Assembly: GCF_001540865.1 (NCBI RefSeq)
Contig: NC_033628.1
Location: forward strand, 11,567,249-11,631,248
DNA length: 64,000 nucleotides
Direction of reading: 5' to 3'
Source: Ananas comosus
Taxonomy: Eukaryota; Streptophyta; Magnoliopsida; Poales; Bromeliaceae
Both the position numbers and the translations under genes were made by a program. Positions 24,101-35,400 of the stretch are shown piece by piece; the stretch's first letter is position 1, and the number at the start of each line of letters is the position of its first letter. The notes beneath the pieces were generated by a model, which had not been told where the DNA came from, searched no databases, and saw only the letters and a program-made list of their open reading frames with translations.

Positions 24101-25072
24101 TCAAAGAATCGCGTGACTCTAACATGGAAAGATGATAGTTGCTCCTCAGTTGAAGTTTCTGGACTCGACATTGGATGGGGGCAGGTAACCTTTTCACCGT
24201 GTTCTTCTGGCCATAAGGAAAGCTTAGAAAAATGCCCATCATCTTAGTCTTTCAATTTTTCAAGTAGATATAATCTCGTATTCATGCCCGTTGTCATGTA
24301 GTTGGTTCATTTTTGCAATTTTGAAGAACAAGGTAGTTGTAAGCTGAGAAAAGATTGAAGCGCTAAGATGGAAGCTCTTTCTTCCGCAAGAGTATAACAT
24401 TCCAGTTTCTTCACTTGAGTTGCTTTACATGTTCATGACAATTTCTCACTTTATTTAGAGAATTCCTTTGACATTTGACAAGGAGCAAGGGTTATGGATT
24501 CTTGAGAGGGACCTACCTGTGAGTACTCGAACTTTTTTCTGGTGACTATTTAATGTTAGACGAGAATTTTTCCTTTGATGAGCTTCCTTCAACTTCTTTT
24601 CATTATTCTCGTATTATTGTAATTCCTTGTTGTGACTTACAAACAATAATTTGGCATGGTTGATGAAGTGTTCTATGAGTAAATCTACTTAGAGATTGCG
24701 GTCATAGTGATGTATTTAAAATTTACCGTTGTCTCTTTGTACATTATCAGCAAGGACACTATGAGTACAAGTATATTGTCGACGGAGTTTGGACATGCAG
24801 CAAGTTAGAACCACTAACAAGCCCCAACAGTGATGGGCATGTTAACAACTATGTCCAAGTAAGACTGTACTTAAGCGAGGATTTTTTTTTCTTTCTTTTT
24901 CTGAATCAAAAATATTTATTTATATTGAACGATTTTACACTGCTTTCTTTTCTTGCAGGTTTTCAATAACGATTCAAGTGCTGAACTGCGAAACCGATTA
25001 ATGGCCGAAGATGTTGATCTGACAAAGGGGGAGAGGGTGATGGTTAGAGAATATTTAGAGCAACTACAGTGA
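18148..25072 (+). CDS. SEX4: Chloroplast phosphoglucan phosphatase SEX4/DSP4
   Basis: Dephosphorylates phosphorylated glucans at the starch granule surface so that beta-amylases can degrade them. Exons: 18148-18173, 18255-18346, 18428-18469, 19137-19239, 19461-19537, 19626-19702, 20715-20795, 21520-21652, 22539-22598, 23459-23515, 24089-24184, 24459-24518, 24751-24858, 24959-25072. Exon 8 carries the dual-specificity phosphatase signature [10 protein letters not shown] (C-x5-R). Exons 11-13 carry the CBM48 glucan-binding domain ([20 protein letters not shown]). From exon 4 on, all junctions are in phase. The exon 2-exon 3 junction is one base out and meets an in-frame TGA. ATG 18431 within exon 3 ([13 protein letters not shown]) gives an uninterrupted 334-aa product with a shorter putative transit peptide. 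Identity is strong; the 5' structure is uncertain. Confidence 0.92.
18826..18911. repeat. Tandem duplication in SEX4 intron, two 43-bp units
   Basis: Two diverged copies with a 43-bp period, each containing TTTGTATTGTTAGATGCTGTA, within SEX4 intron 3. Confidence 0.75.
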
Positions 25073-25144
25073 GTAACAAAAGGTTAGTTTGATTGGATGC
25101 TATAAACGGCTTTTTCTTTTTTCTTTTTTTCTTTTTTTTTTGGG

Positions 25145-25701
25145 AAAACTTCAAATACCACCCCCTGCGCACTTTTTCACTTTAGTACTTTATGGTTTAA
25201 AGTGTATCAATTTAGTACCCTGTGGTTTCACACTTTCTCACTGTAGTATCCTGTGGTTTAAAGTGCATCAACTTAGTACCCTATGGTTTCATTTTTTTCT
25301 TTTCATCGGCTCCTCTGTTAATATTTCGTTAAATTATATACAAAAAACTTCAGATATCCGACCTAGGTTTATTGAATATTTACTTTAGTACCCTTTAGTT
25401 TTAATCTCGTCATTGATTTTTTTTTTCCTCCGTTAATATTTCATTAAATTATATACAAAAAACTTTAAATGCCCTACCTAGATTTATCGAATATTCACTT
25501 TAGCACCCTTTAATTTTAACTTTGTCACTGATTTAACGAAAAAAATTAGTGAAATGGATAATAAAAAGAGAAAAATGAAACACGGGGGACTAACTTGATA
25601 CACTTTAAACCACAGGATATTAAAGTAAGAAAGTGCGAAACTACATGGGTTAACTTGATACGTTTTAAACCACAGGGTACTAGGGGGGTATTTGAAGTTT
25701 A
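25145..25701. mobile_element. Inverted-repeat MITE with internal direct repeats
   Basis: Both ends read inward as AAACTTCAAATACC, and the arms continue as inverted copies carrying several TTAGTACCCTGTGGTTT / TTAAAGTGTATCAA units. The left arm contains two tandem ~65-bp blocks. The flanks share a G/T-rich TTTTTGGG beside each end, compatible with a MULE-like target duplication but too low in complexity to be sure. The open frames through it are translations of these repeats, not genes. It lies about 70 bp downstream of the SEX4 stop codon and may be part of its 3' UTR or terminator region. Confidence 0.75.
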
Positions 25702-27270
25702 CGTTTTTGGGTTTTTCCAATAGATGATCATTAATGATTAGTCATTTTAGATCAGATCATGGAGCAAATGATCGCACTTTAAATGCAGAGGCGCTTTAAG
25801 GATCACTGATCATTGAGCATGGTATGTATAATATTTGTATAGAGATATAGAAGTAAGTTATTATTCGTAAGCTGTAATAGAAATAAGTTATTATGTGCCT
25901 GCAACATTCTACTATCTACTTGCATGTGCTATTGTTGGATCGACTCCAATCCTGGGTTGGTGTAATTCACAGTTTGAGACATTCGCCACATTTTCATGAA
26001 TCAAAGTATCCAGTCATTTAATATACCTTTTTTTTTACGAAATTTTATCTCCTTGATGTAAGCTACATTTTCTATGGGATTTTTTTTTTAATTTAACCTT
26101 TTAAAAATTTATAATTCGCCAAATAACTTTGTAAAAAATTTATTTGTTGAAATAATTTTATTTTATCCGATTCACTTGGTGGGTATAAAAATAATTAAAA
26201 GGCGGTCAATTATTTATACATTTTAATAAAATTTAGAAGACGATAAATCATTCACCGTCTTTTTTTTTTCTCTAGTAAGAGTAGTAAATGATTCACCGTT
26301 TTTTTCTTAAAATGCAAAACGGTGAATAATTTATTATTTCTTTCTATTCTTATATATAATTTTAATAATCACACAAAGATTTCACCAAATTATATATAAT
26401 TTTAGTAATTTAAAATATCCTAACAACTTATCAATATAATTATAATCATAAATAAAAATTTAATAATCCTCAAACAATTTTAACGGCTTCGAAAAAATTT
26501 TCATGACTTATAAAAAAAGAAGATAACAATATTTGGTATTGGAGATTCTAACTTAGAAGCGTATTTATTTTATATTTTCAGCAAATTCATTCCAATAAAT
26601 AAATAAATAAATAAGGCGAATAGTTTATTATTTTTCTCTCAAAATTTTTTTTTTGTAAAAAAAAATAGTATAGACTGTGTCATGCGGTTTTCCAAATTGC
26701 ATAAAACTTCGTATTATGTAACGGTAGGCTTCTTCGTTTCTTCGAATTAACAAACGAAAACAGCAAAGGAGTAAGTCCATTGCAAGGTAACTTAATATTT
26801 AAGGTATAAGTGTCCTCGGAAAGCTTACGTTTAAAAATATAGTATCTTAATACTGGAAAATTTTTCTCCTTAATGAAAACTTTTATTATGAGCCCAACTT
26901 CAACAGCTGCATTAATACATAACACGACTCTGAAAGTTAAGGTAATCACACTTTTACAAGAACCGTTTAGCCTGTAAGATGCCGTATATCGAACGGGTGG
27001 ATCAAAAGATCCTCGATTCGCACCGAGTAAGGGCCTCGGTAGAACAAAATGCTATGTTTTGTGGTGCTCGATCGATCAATATCGGACTCGGATCTTGCAT
27101 ATGCTTACCATTCGTTTCGGCTCACGATCCGATTGCTATCCCCGCCGCATCCACGTAAGCCACGTAAGCCTCGGAAGGGTCAGCTGCATGCTTTGGATTT
27201 GAGCATGAAAATGGACTGCACGTCTAATTGCGATGGTGTGCGCCTCACGTTGTCTTCAACCTCCCTCCCA
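25702..27270. other. AT-rich spacer, no gene seen
   Basis: Non-coding DNA with two copies of a TAAATGATTCACCGT-type motif around 26245-26300 and its inverted form near 26325, possibly remnants of a small inverted-repeat element. Nothing else is recognisable. Confidence 0.5.
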
Positions 27271-27278
27271 CCCCTCTC

Positions 27279-27285
27279 TATAAAA
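27279..27285 (+). promoter_or_regulatory. TATA box of the Ole e 1-domain gene
   Basis: TATAAAAA in a CT-rich context lies about 53 bp upstream of the start codon at 27332, implying a short 5' UTR of roughly 20-25 nt. Confidence 0.6.
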
Positions 27286-27331
27286 AGAATTACATAATAA
27301 TACTTCACGATCTAAGGGGAATTAAGTTGGA

Positions 27332-27954
27332 ATGGAGAGGCGTTTTTCGATTGTGGCGTCGCTCGTCGCTGCGGCGGTCGTCGCGGCGGTGAGCTTAAAC
27401 GGCGCGGAGGGATGGTCGACTTACGACGCGAAGGCGTTCCACGTCGTAGGGAAGGTGCTGTGCCAGGACTGCTCCAAGGGTTGGAACCAGTGGGCCCACG
27501 GCGCCACCCCTATCATAGGTATATCCCCATAATTTACACAATCATAACACCACCACCACCGATAATCTGATTGGCAGCGAATATTCTTATTTTCGAACAT
27601 TCAATCTATATGTATATATGTACTATATATCTCCTAACAGGGAGCAAGGTTGGAGTGACGTGCATGGGGCCGCAGGCGCGGGTGCTACTCCACAAGAGCG
27701 ACGCGTGCGACCGCCGCGGTGAGTTCGACGTCGTGGTCGACAAGTACGTGAACGGCGTGGAGGTGAACCCCGAGGAGTGCACGGTGCGGCTCGTCTCCTC
27801 TGGCTGCCAGAACTGCACCGTGATGACGAACTTCAACGGCGGCAAGGACGGCGTCCGCCTCTCCCGCCCTTCCACCGTCTACCCCGGCCGCATCGCGTAC
27901 AAAGTCGGGCCCTTCTACTTCACCACCCCCAAGTGTGATTTGCCACGCAAGTAA
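27332..27954 (+). CDS. Secreted Pollen Ole e 1 allergen/extensin-family protein
   Basis: Small secreted cell-wall-associated protein of 166 aa. Exon 1 is 27332-27518 and exon 2 is 27641-27954. The junction restores ...ATPII-GSKVGVTC. Residues 1-27 are a clear signal peptide (SIVASLVAAAVVAAVSLNGAEG). The Ole e 1 domain follows, with GKVLCQDCSKGW, GSKVGVTCMGP, a C-x2-C pair (SGCQNCTVMTNF) and a C-terminal Cys, giving the even set of cysteines expected for disulfides. Members act in pollen, roots and other expanding tissues, but biochemical roles are poorly defined, so only location and family are claimed. The exons are GC-rich and the intron AT-rich. A TATA box sits upstream. Confidence 0.85.
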
Positions 27955-29439
27955 TCGATCTGGAATTAATGGACTGAATCAAGGAGAAGTGCAACCAATT
28001 TAATTGGTTTTTAATTTGAACACGTAATAACGGCTACGTGGTGTGTATGTTTTAGTAATTGGTGTTGTTTGTATTAAGAAATTAATGTCCAATCATGTTA
28101 ATCCCCAATCCCCAATAGATTTGTTGTTGTTGTATCTCTTCCTTTTCCAAAGGGCTTATATTTGAGAATAATTAACACGGCACACTTATCATTAGTAAAT
28201 ATTATTATACAAATTAATACGTCTATAATCTATTTGGTTGGCTTTTGGGACGATGTTACCGGGAAAACTTTTTCTTCGGATCTCTTTATAAAAGATAATA
28301 TTGGGAGATATTAAGATTTTCCTACTTTCTAATTATTTTTTATGTTGCAAGAAATAGTTTAATCATTAAAATTTAAAACACTAGTTGGATAATAGTTTAC
28401 ACCAATTTATAATTCTTTTATAAAACCGTTTTGAAGAATTTTGCTTCGATGCAGGGATCGATGGTAGTTTAGATTTGTGAGGAGTGTATGTGTTTGATTG
28501 ACAAATCAAATCATGCCAATTTCGAGTTTATCTTAAGTATTTATAATTTTTTCTTAGATGCTATCTATTTGAGTTTGGAGGATTAAATACTAATTTTGGG
28601 CCATGTAGGTACGGTATGTGCATAATATTATATATCATATATGCTAATTTTTGCGGTCTCATAGTAAAATAGAAAAGCATAGTTTGTATGTAATCTAATC
28701 AGAAAACCAAAAAAAGTGTATTTTATTTACTTCTTTGATATCAAATAAGTACTTAGAATTGGTCTAAATAAATTCGTGTTCAACTTCACTTACGTGCCAC
28801 GATGTCTAAATTTGTTACCCTACTCTTTTATGTCTATTTTCTATTTTCTGATGAATAAAATTAAACTGATGTTGATCCAATCCAAACCAACGTAAGCATG
28901 GATCGAGTTTGATTACAAATTACTCCTCAATCCATATATCAACATTCCCTTCGAACCTGAAACTTAAATAAAAAATCCCGCATTATTTTAAAGAAATGCG
29001 TAAAGATATAAAATTATATATAGCTAAATAAAAATGTGAAGTGGTTGTTGTTGCTAGTTATATTGAAATTACTCTTTTATCCCTGAGGTATATTACTGGT
29101 TGCATTAATTATTAAGTAGCCCATGCCCCGTTTTCAGCTTATTTCTGTTTCTGTTGCGGAGAGTGATGAGGTCGCTGTTTAAGACAATTCGAGCTTTCAT
29201 TAATAAATTAATAAATAAATAAATAAACCCGTGAGTGAAGGGCGACGGTTGTTGTTAATCCAAATCAAGAATCTCTTCATCAGCGTTTGGATCTCCCCCC
29301 ACCCCACATCCACCCCTACTATTTAATATTTCCTGAGCTTCCCTTTCCCCACTCTCTCTCTCTCTCTCTCTCTCTCTTACTCTCACTCTTTCTCTCTCCG
29401 CCCACACCGAGCTCGCTTCGGGGAGAGGGGGGGGGAGCG
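27955..29439. other. Spacer and 5' leader of the GT4-like gene
   Basis: AT-rich intergenic DNA with the 3' UTR of the Ole e 1-domain gene at the left. At the right, a TAAA-type repeat (29204-29227) and a CT microsatellite (29354-29378) lie in the probable 5' UTR of the next gene. No gene is supported between. Confidence 0.5.
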
Positions 29440-32400
29440 ATGTTTCCAGGGGTCTCGAGGAGGGGGCCGCCGCACATTGAGAGCCCTAGATTTCCGATGG
29501 GCGGCGGCGGCGGCGGCGCCGGGCGGATGCCGGATCGCGGCGGTGGCGGGAGGGGGCGGCGGAAGGGGGTGGTGCGGTGTCGGAGGCAATGCTTCTTCGG
29601 CGGGCTCGTCGTCGTCGGGCTCGCGTTCCTCGCCATCGCCGTGTGGCACGACCGATCCGTGGCCGTCGACGAGCGGCTCCGCCGCCTCCGCAGTGGAGGC
29701 GACGGGGACTGGCGCCGCCGCCGCCCCGCGGGGAGCGTGCTCCGCTTCGTCCCGTCCTCCCCGGCCCGGTGGTGGTCCGAGGAGGAGGGGGGCCTCGACC
29801 GCGTGAGATCGGAGCGGGCGATGGACGGCATTCGCCCGCCTAGGTTGGCGCTCGTGAGTGCTTCTCTTTTAGATCTTTGCAGATTAGGGATATCATGCTT
29901 GAATCAGTTCTTGATCTCCTGAAATAGGTCTTTGATCTCCTTAATTAGCTTCTTGCTTGGAGTAGTCGATGCGTGGATGCACGGAGTTCGCGTAACGATT
30001 TTAGTATTTTACTATGTCTCTATCACTGGGAAACAGTGCCTCCTTGTACTGTACTGTTCTAGTCACGAAGATGCTCGCCTGAGGAGTCTTAGGCTATTGG
30101 TTAAAGAACTTACACGTGATAAATTTAGCTGTTCTTTGTGCTTGCTTCCCTCTGGATCGTCTTGATAAAGAATCTCTTATTTGCGATTCAATTGTAGATA
30201 ATTAAATACAAAAGAATTATAGGCCTACTGGTTCATGTTTGATATGGTCGTTGATTGTGTGGAATTCATTCCTGTTCTCATTAATTTTATATCAGCTCTA
30301 ATCTTCCTACTGTGTGTTGCCTTTATGGAAGTTCATGTCATTTTCTTGATAGAAAATGTTTTCTCAATTTTTTATACCAAGGATCTTGAATGAAGAGTGT
30401 TAGGTTATTAGGTTATGCCTGAAGTTGGTATCGGCTGCCAGGTGTTGGTTCTTGATCTAACCACGGAGCTTTTGGCCTCAAAATTTGTTTTGTCAGTTTT
30501 TGTTGGACAATTCTCACTTACTCTTGTCATTTATTGTACAATTTTTTTTTGCCATTGCCTTTTAAATCTTACTTAATTTGCATTCCCTCAATTACCCCTT
30601 GAGTACTATTAGTTTCTGAATTTAATGTACTTGAATTTCATCCATAAAAAATTATCTACGTGACAAATGGGATGTGGCCGCTTTTTGCTTACTAAACAGG
30701 CACTTCTCTTAAGATCCTTTTGCATCAATGTTGTGATGCTAATGGACCCCATATGCTAGAGTATTATTATAATTATTATTTTTTGACAAAGGATACGAGT
30801 ATTTTCTTACAAGTACTTTTTCTATAGCTACTCTTTAGGTTCACAAATAAATCCGCTGAAACCATTTTGATACATCACCCAGATAGCATATATGCAAGAA
30901 GAAAGTTTATGGCTTGGGGAACAAGTAGCACAACTTTTCTTTTTCTAAAGTGTTATAAATCCTAACGAGACATCCAACAATTGCAAAAAGCTACAAATTT
31001 ATATACTTAAATAATTATCCACTATCCGGATTGTTATTATTATACCCTATTATGTTATTAATGGTTTTTATCGCGAGATTTGAGTTTTGATACAATATGG
31101 ATGATGAATGATACAAACTCTGCTATGAAACTCGGAAAAAGGAACTCGCAGTTTTGAGGTAATCTAAGGAAAGTAAAACTTGACATTTGCCTTCAGCTTG
31201 TAACTTTTGTGTCATAGTGATCATTTAGATGTTATTAATCTCTATTTGGTTTTTAATATTTATTTATCAAACTTTGGCAAGTGTAGAAGTGAAGAGCTTC
31301 ACCGACTTCTTAAGTTCCATTTGATTTAAGGAACTTTCAGAGTCGCGTAATTTTTTTTTTTTCTTACGAGGATTAATCAAGTTGGAATTTCACCAAATCC
31401 ATTTATGTTTTTGTAATGTTTTGGTTACAACTTCTCTTTTATTGGATACAATTAAAGAACCTTATTACCGGGTAGCTAATTTACCTCCTTAGGTTCGTCT
31501 GTTTTGCTTGTTTGTTTTAGTGTGGTTATTCTGTGGAAACAGTAAACCTCTTTTGCTGTTGCCGAATGATGACCCTAGAGTCTTGATGTTGGACCACATT
31601 GTTAGTCATGACAGTTGACAAGCAATTACCATGCCCTATATTACTGCAATGAAGGTTTGTTCCTATGTAAATATATTGATTCTTCTTGCTGAGTTCTTTG
31701 GTTTCCTTTCAATTTGTGACTTCATAAGTTCTATAATTGAGAAAACATTTTTTTTTCTGTTGTACAATGATATATCTGTCTTTCTTGACTAATCTTGTTT
31801 CTCTAATTGTGTCAGGTCATAGGAACTATGGATGTAGATTCACAATCTTTGATGCTTTTGACTCTGGTGAAAGGTCTTGCTGAGCTGGGATATAGGTTCA
31901 CTGTGAGTAACTTTATAAGCCCTATAGGGGATCGTGCATTTAATGCAGCAGAATCTCTTTCGTTGGGCTGCTTTTTGTGTATTTTCATTATTATTCATCT
32001 GTTACAAACTGATGTAAATTACTCGCCTGATATTTGATGATCCTAGGCATATGTATTTTACTGTTTGGGAAATATCAACAAAATATTTGGGGGCATAGGG
32101 GATCAGAGGCGGGTTATTAAACTTACCATGGTTCTTGCTTTTACGTCTTATTTGACTGGCTTTTTGCCCTTGTCATTTGAAATGTGAAAATCAAACAGGT
32201 TTTCACATTAGTGGATGGAGATGCTCGTTATTTGTGGGAAGTTTCTGGTCACCAAGTATCTCTTATAGGATCTGAGAGCTCTGGCTTCATTGATTGGTCA
32301 AAGTGAGTTTAACCCTTCAAAATGTCATTTTCTATAATATTTCTATATTCAATTAGCTTTTCTTCTCATGTTGGCTATTTGATAACTTTCTGATAAAATC

Positions 32401-35400
32401 TGTTGCTTTTCCTTTATATAATTAGTTATGAAGGCATTATTTTGAGTTCTCCGGAAGGCAAAGGGCTGATTTCAAGGTGCGTTCTTGTTTGGCTATCCAG
32501 ATAATTGGATGAGCTGTAAATTAGTCTATTTCTTTTACTTGTCAATGTGCATGTTTTGCATGAGTGATTTTCATTATTTGTTTATATTGAGGTTCGAAAA
32601 TTATTTGCTCATTTTTTCCAATTGGCCTTTCTCTTCTGTTTTTGATGTTTTTTGTTGCGCAACAATGCTACACTGCTTGATGATGCAACTAAGCTATTCT
32701 GCACTATTTTAGCCTTATGCAGGAACCATTCGTGTCTGTACCAGTTGTCTGGATTATTCAAGAAGACATTCTCGGGCAGCGTCTAAAACGTTATGCAGAG
32801 GAGCAGCAAGATCTTATGAGCCAATGGAGAAGTGCTTTTAGGAGAGCTGATGTTATTGTATTTCCAGATGTTTCCCTTCCTGTATGTACTCTGTTCTCTT
32901 CTATTGCTGACAGATTTGATCGAACCTAAAAGCAAAGAGTGACTAACCATTTTTTCCAGATGCTGTATACTTCGCTTGATACTCGGAACTTTATTGTGAT
33001 TTCTGGATCTCCGGCAGATATCTGGGCAGCGAAAAGCTACAGTCCATCTATTTCCATAGAGGATTTGAGGGAGTCTTATGGATTTAGCGAGAGAGACCTC
33101 ATGATTCTAGTTATTGGGAGCAGTTTCTTCTATGATGAAATACCATGGGATTATGCAGCGGCCATGCATGCCTTAGCACCACAGATTTTAAAACTTACAA
33201 GGGTATTAGAAAATCAAGTAGAGTTTGCCTTTTTGTTTGGGAAATCCACGGACGATTATGGGTCTGCCTTTCAGGTAATAAGAAGTTCAATGAGTCTTTT
33301 ATGCTGTCTTTTTGCTGAGCTTCCTCCAACTAGTATTTTCTTGATATTTGGTTCTTAAAGATAAGTTATTTAACCATCAAATAGCTGAGTATCTATTTCT
33401 CTAAGCCAACTGTATTTTTAATAAAATCATGAACACTAAGTTGTTGCCTGTACTCAGAAATATAGAGTGATGATGAACCATTTTGTGCCTTAATGTCCTT
33501 TGTTAGTTTCTTGATCTGTATGTCTGACCAACATTTTATATAGATTCTGAAAATAGTCAGCTTTATTTTTCTTAGCGACTATTCTCATTTGTTAATAATC
33601 AACTCCTTGCTCACTTGTTCTCTTATTTACCTTACTATCTGCTCTACCTTATATCATTTTGTATACTGTACTGCTTTTTTGAGTAATTTGCTGTTCACTC
33701 TCTTTGTGTGCAAGAAATATTCTGTAAGTTTTAGAATCAATCATCACTTTAAGCTTGGACTATGGAGTTGCTTGCTGTCGGCTGAGCCGCTATCATGAAG
33801 CGTGGGTCAATATTTTACTACCTATTGATAGCTTCTTTCTGTTTTTCTTTTCTGGATAATGAGACAATAGTTAACAAATTTCATATTCTTCTTGTCTATG
33901 AATTTTATTTTCAGTGCTGCTGTAGCTGCAAACTTTAAAATACTTGGTCACATTTAATGATTTAATCTCACAACAAACTGTATTTTGTAATATATCTTGT
34001 TTGCAATATTTCTTGTGATATCTTGAATCCTTTTTGAAAGAGGGGCTAAAGAGCTTGACCCTCTAGGGTTGTATTAACGAGAATATATAAAGGATAAGTA
34101 TACAGGTCAACCTATTATAGTAACTAGAAGTACCATTTAGACCTACATCATATATGGCAATGATACACAATACTAAATACAGACCTACACCATATATGGC
34201 AACGATATACAATACTAAATGTAGACCTACACCATATATGGCAACGAAACATAATACTAAATATATCGTAACATCCCCCCGCAAGCTAAGCATCCATCGG
34301 ACGGATGCGAAGATTGGTCCACATAATTGAGAACCGAGAAGTCGACAACTGTTTGGTGAAAATGTCAGCAAGTTGCTTATCAGAAGAGATATGAACTAAG
34401 TCCAAATCACTAGATTGGACTCCTTCCTACAAAAATTGATGATCAAGTTCGATATGCTTCGTATGAGCGTGGAGATGATTGGCAGCAAGATATGTGGTGC
34501 TAAGATTATCACATAGATACAAATAGAGCTCCATAAGGAGACACCAAAGTGACGAAGCAGACGTTGGAGCCAAACTATCTCTCGGTAAGCGTGTAAGCCA
34601 TAGAACGATACTTCGCTTCAGAACTAGAACGATAGATAGTACGTTGCTTCTTAGCCGACCACAAGATAAGATTAGGCCCAAGAAATATGCAATACCCCAA
34701 AGTAGACCTTCCTTGGTATCGTAACATTTTTCTGTCTTGACTTGAATAAGATCAATCATTTTTTTTCTGTTTTCTTTGTTTCTTGATACATGCGTTTTCA
34801 TAGTGGGGATGTGATTTTAACTGCCTACTCTTGCAAATATGTTGACTTAATATTTCCTATCATATGCTTATTTAGCAAGATTGAATTCATCATTGTTCTG
34901 TTGGATAGGAGCTTGCAACACATATGGGTTTTCCTGATGGATCTGTGAGGCGCTATGCAATGGATGGTGATGTGGATACCTTGCTAGCTATGGCCGATAT
35001 TGTCCTCTATGGTTCCTTCCAAGAGGAACCTAGTTTTCCTTCATTGCTGTTGCGAGCCATGTCCTTTGGAGCTCCCATCCTTGCTCCTAATTTGACTATT
35101 ATTAAGAAATATGTGAGTGAAATTCTTGATCAACTCATTTTTATTGTATGTAAACTATTAACTAGTCCAATCTTCTCCTTTTAAAACCAAGTTCCTGTTG
35201 GCAGGTTAAGAACGAGGTGCATGGGTTCCTTTTTCATCCTAGTGACCCTAGCACATTGTCTAGAGCATTCTCGCTTGTCATAGGACAACATAAATTGTCT
35301 ACGTTAGCTGGTTCTGTTGCTTCCAAGGGCCAATCACTGGCTGAGAACATGCTAGCGTTTGATTGTATCTCTGGTTATGCAAAGCTTCTTGAGAATGTAC

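Noticed and set aside
25089..25720. Open frames with repeating peptide around SEX4 3' end
   Set aside because: They translate the direct repeats of the MITE rather than a conserved protein.
29319..29843. Alternative frames over exon 1 of the GT4-like gene
   Set aside because: Only the frame from 29440 gives the membrane anchor and splices in phase to the rest of the gene.
34427..34801. 124-aa minus-strand frame in the GT4 intron
   Set aside because: It is an off-frame reading of the degraded Copia RNase H region.
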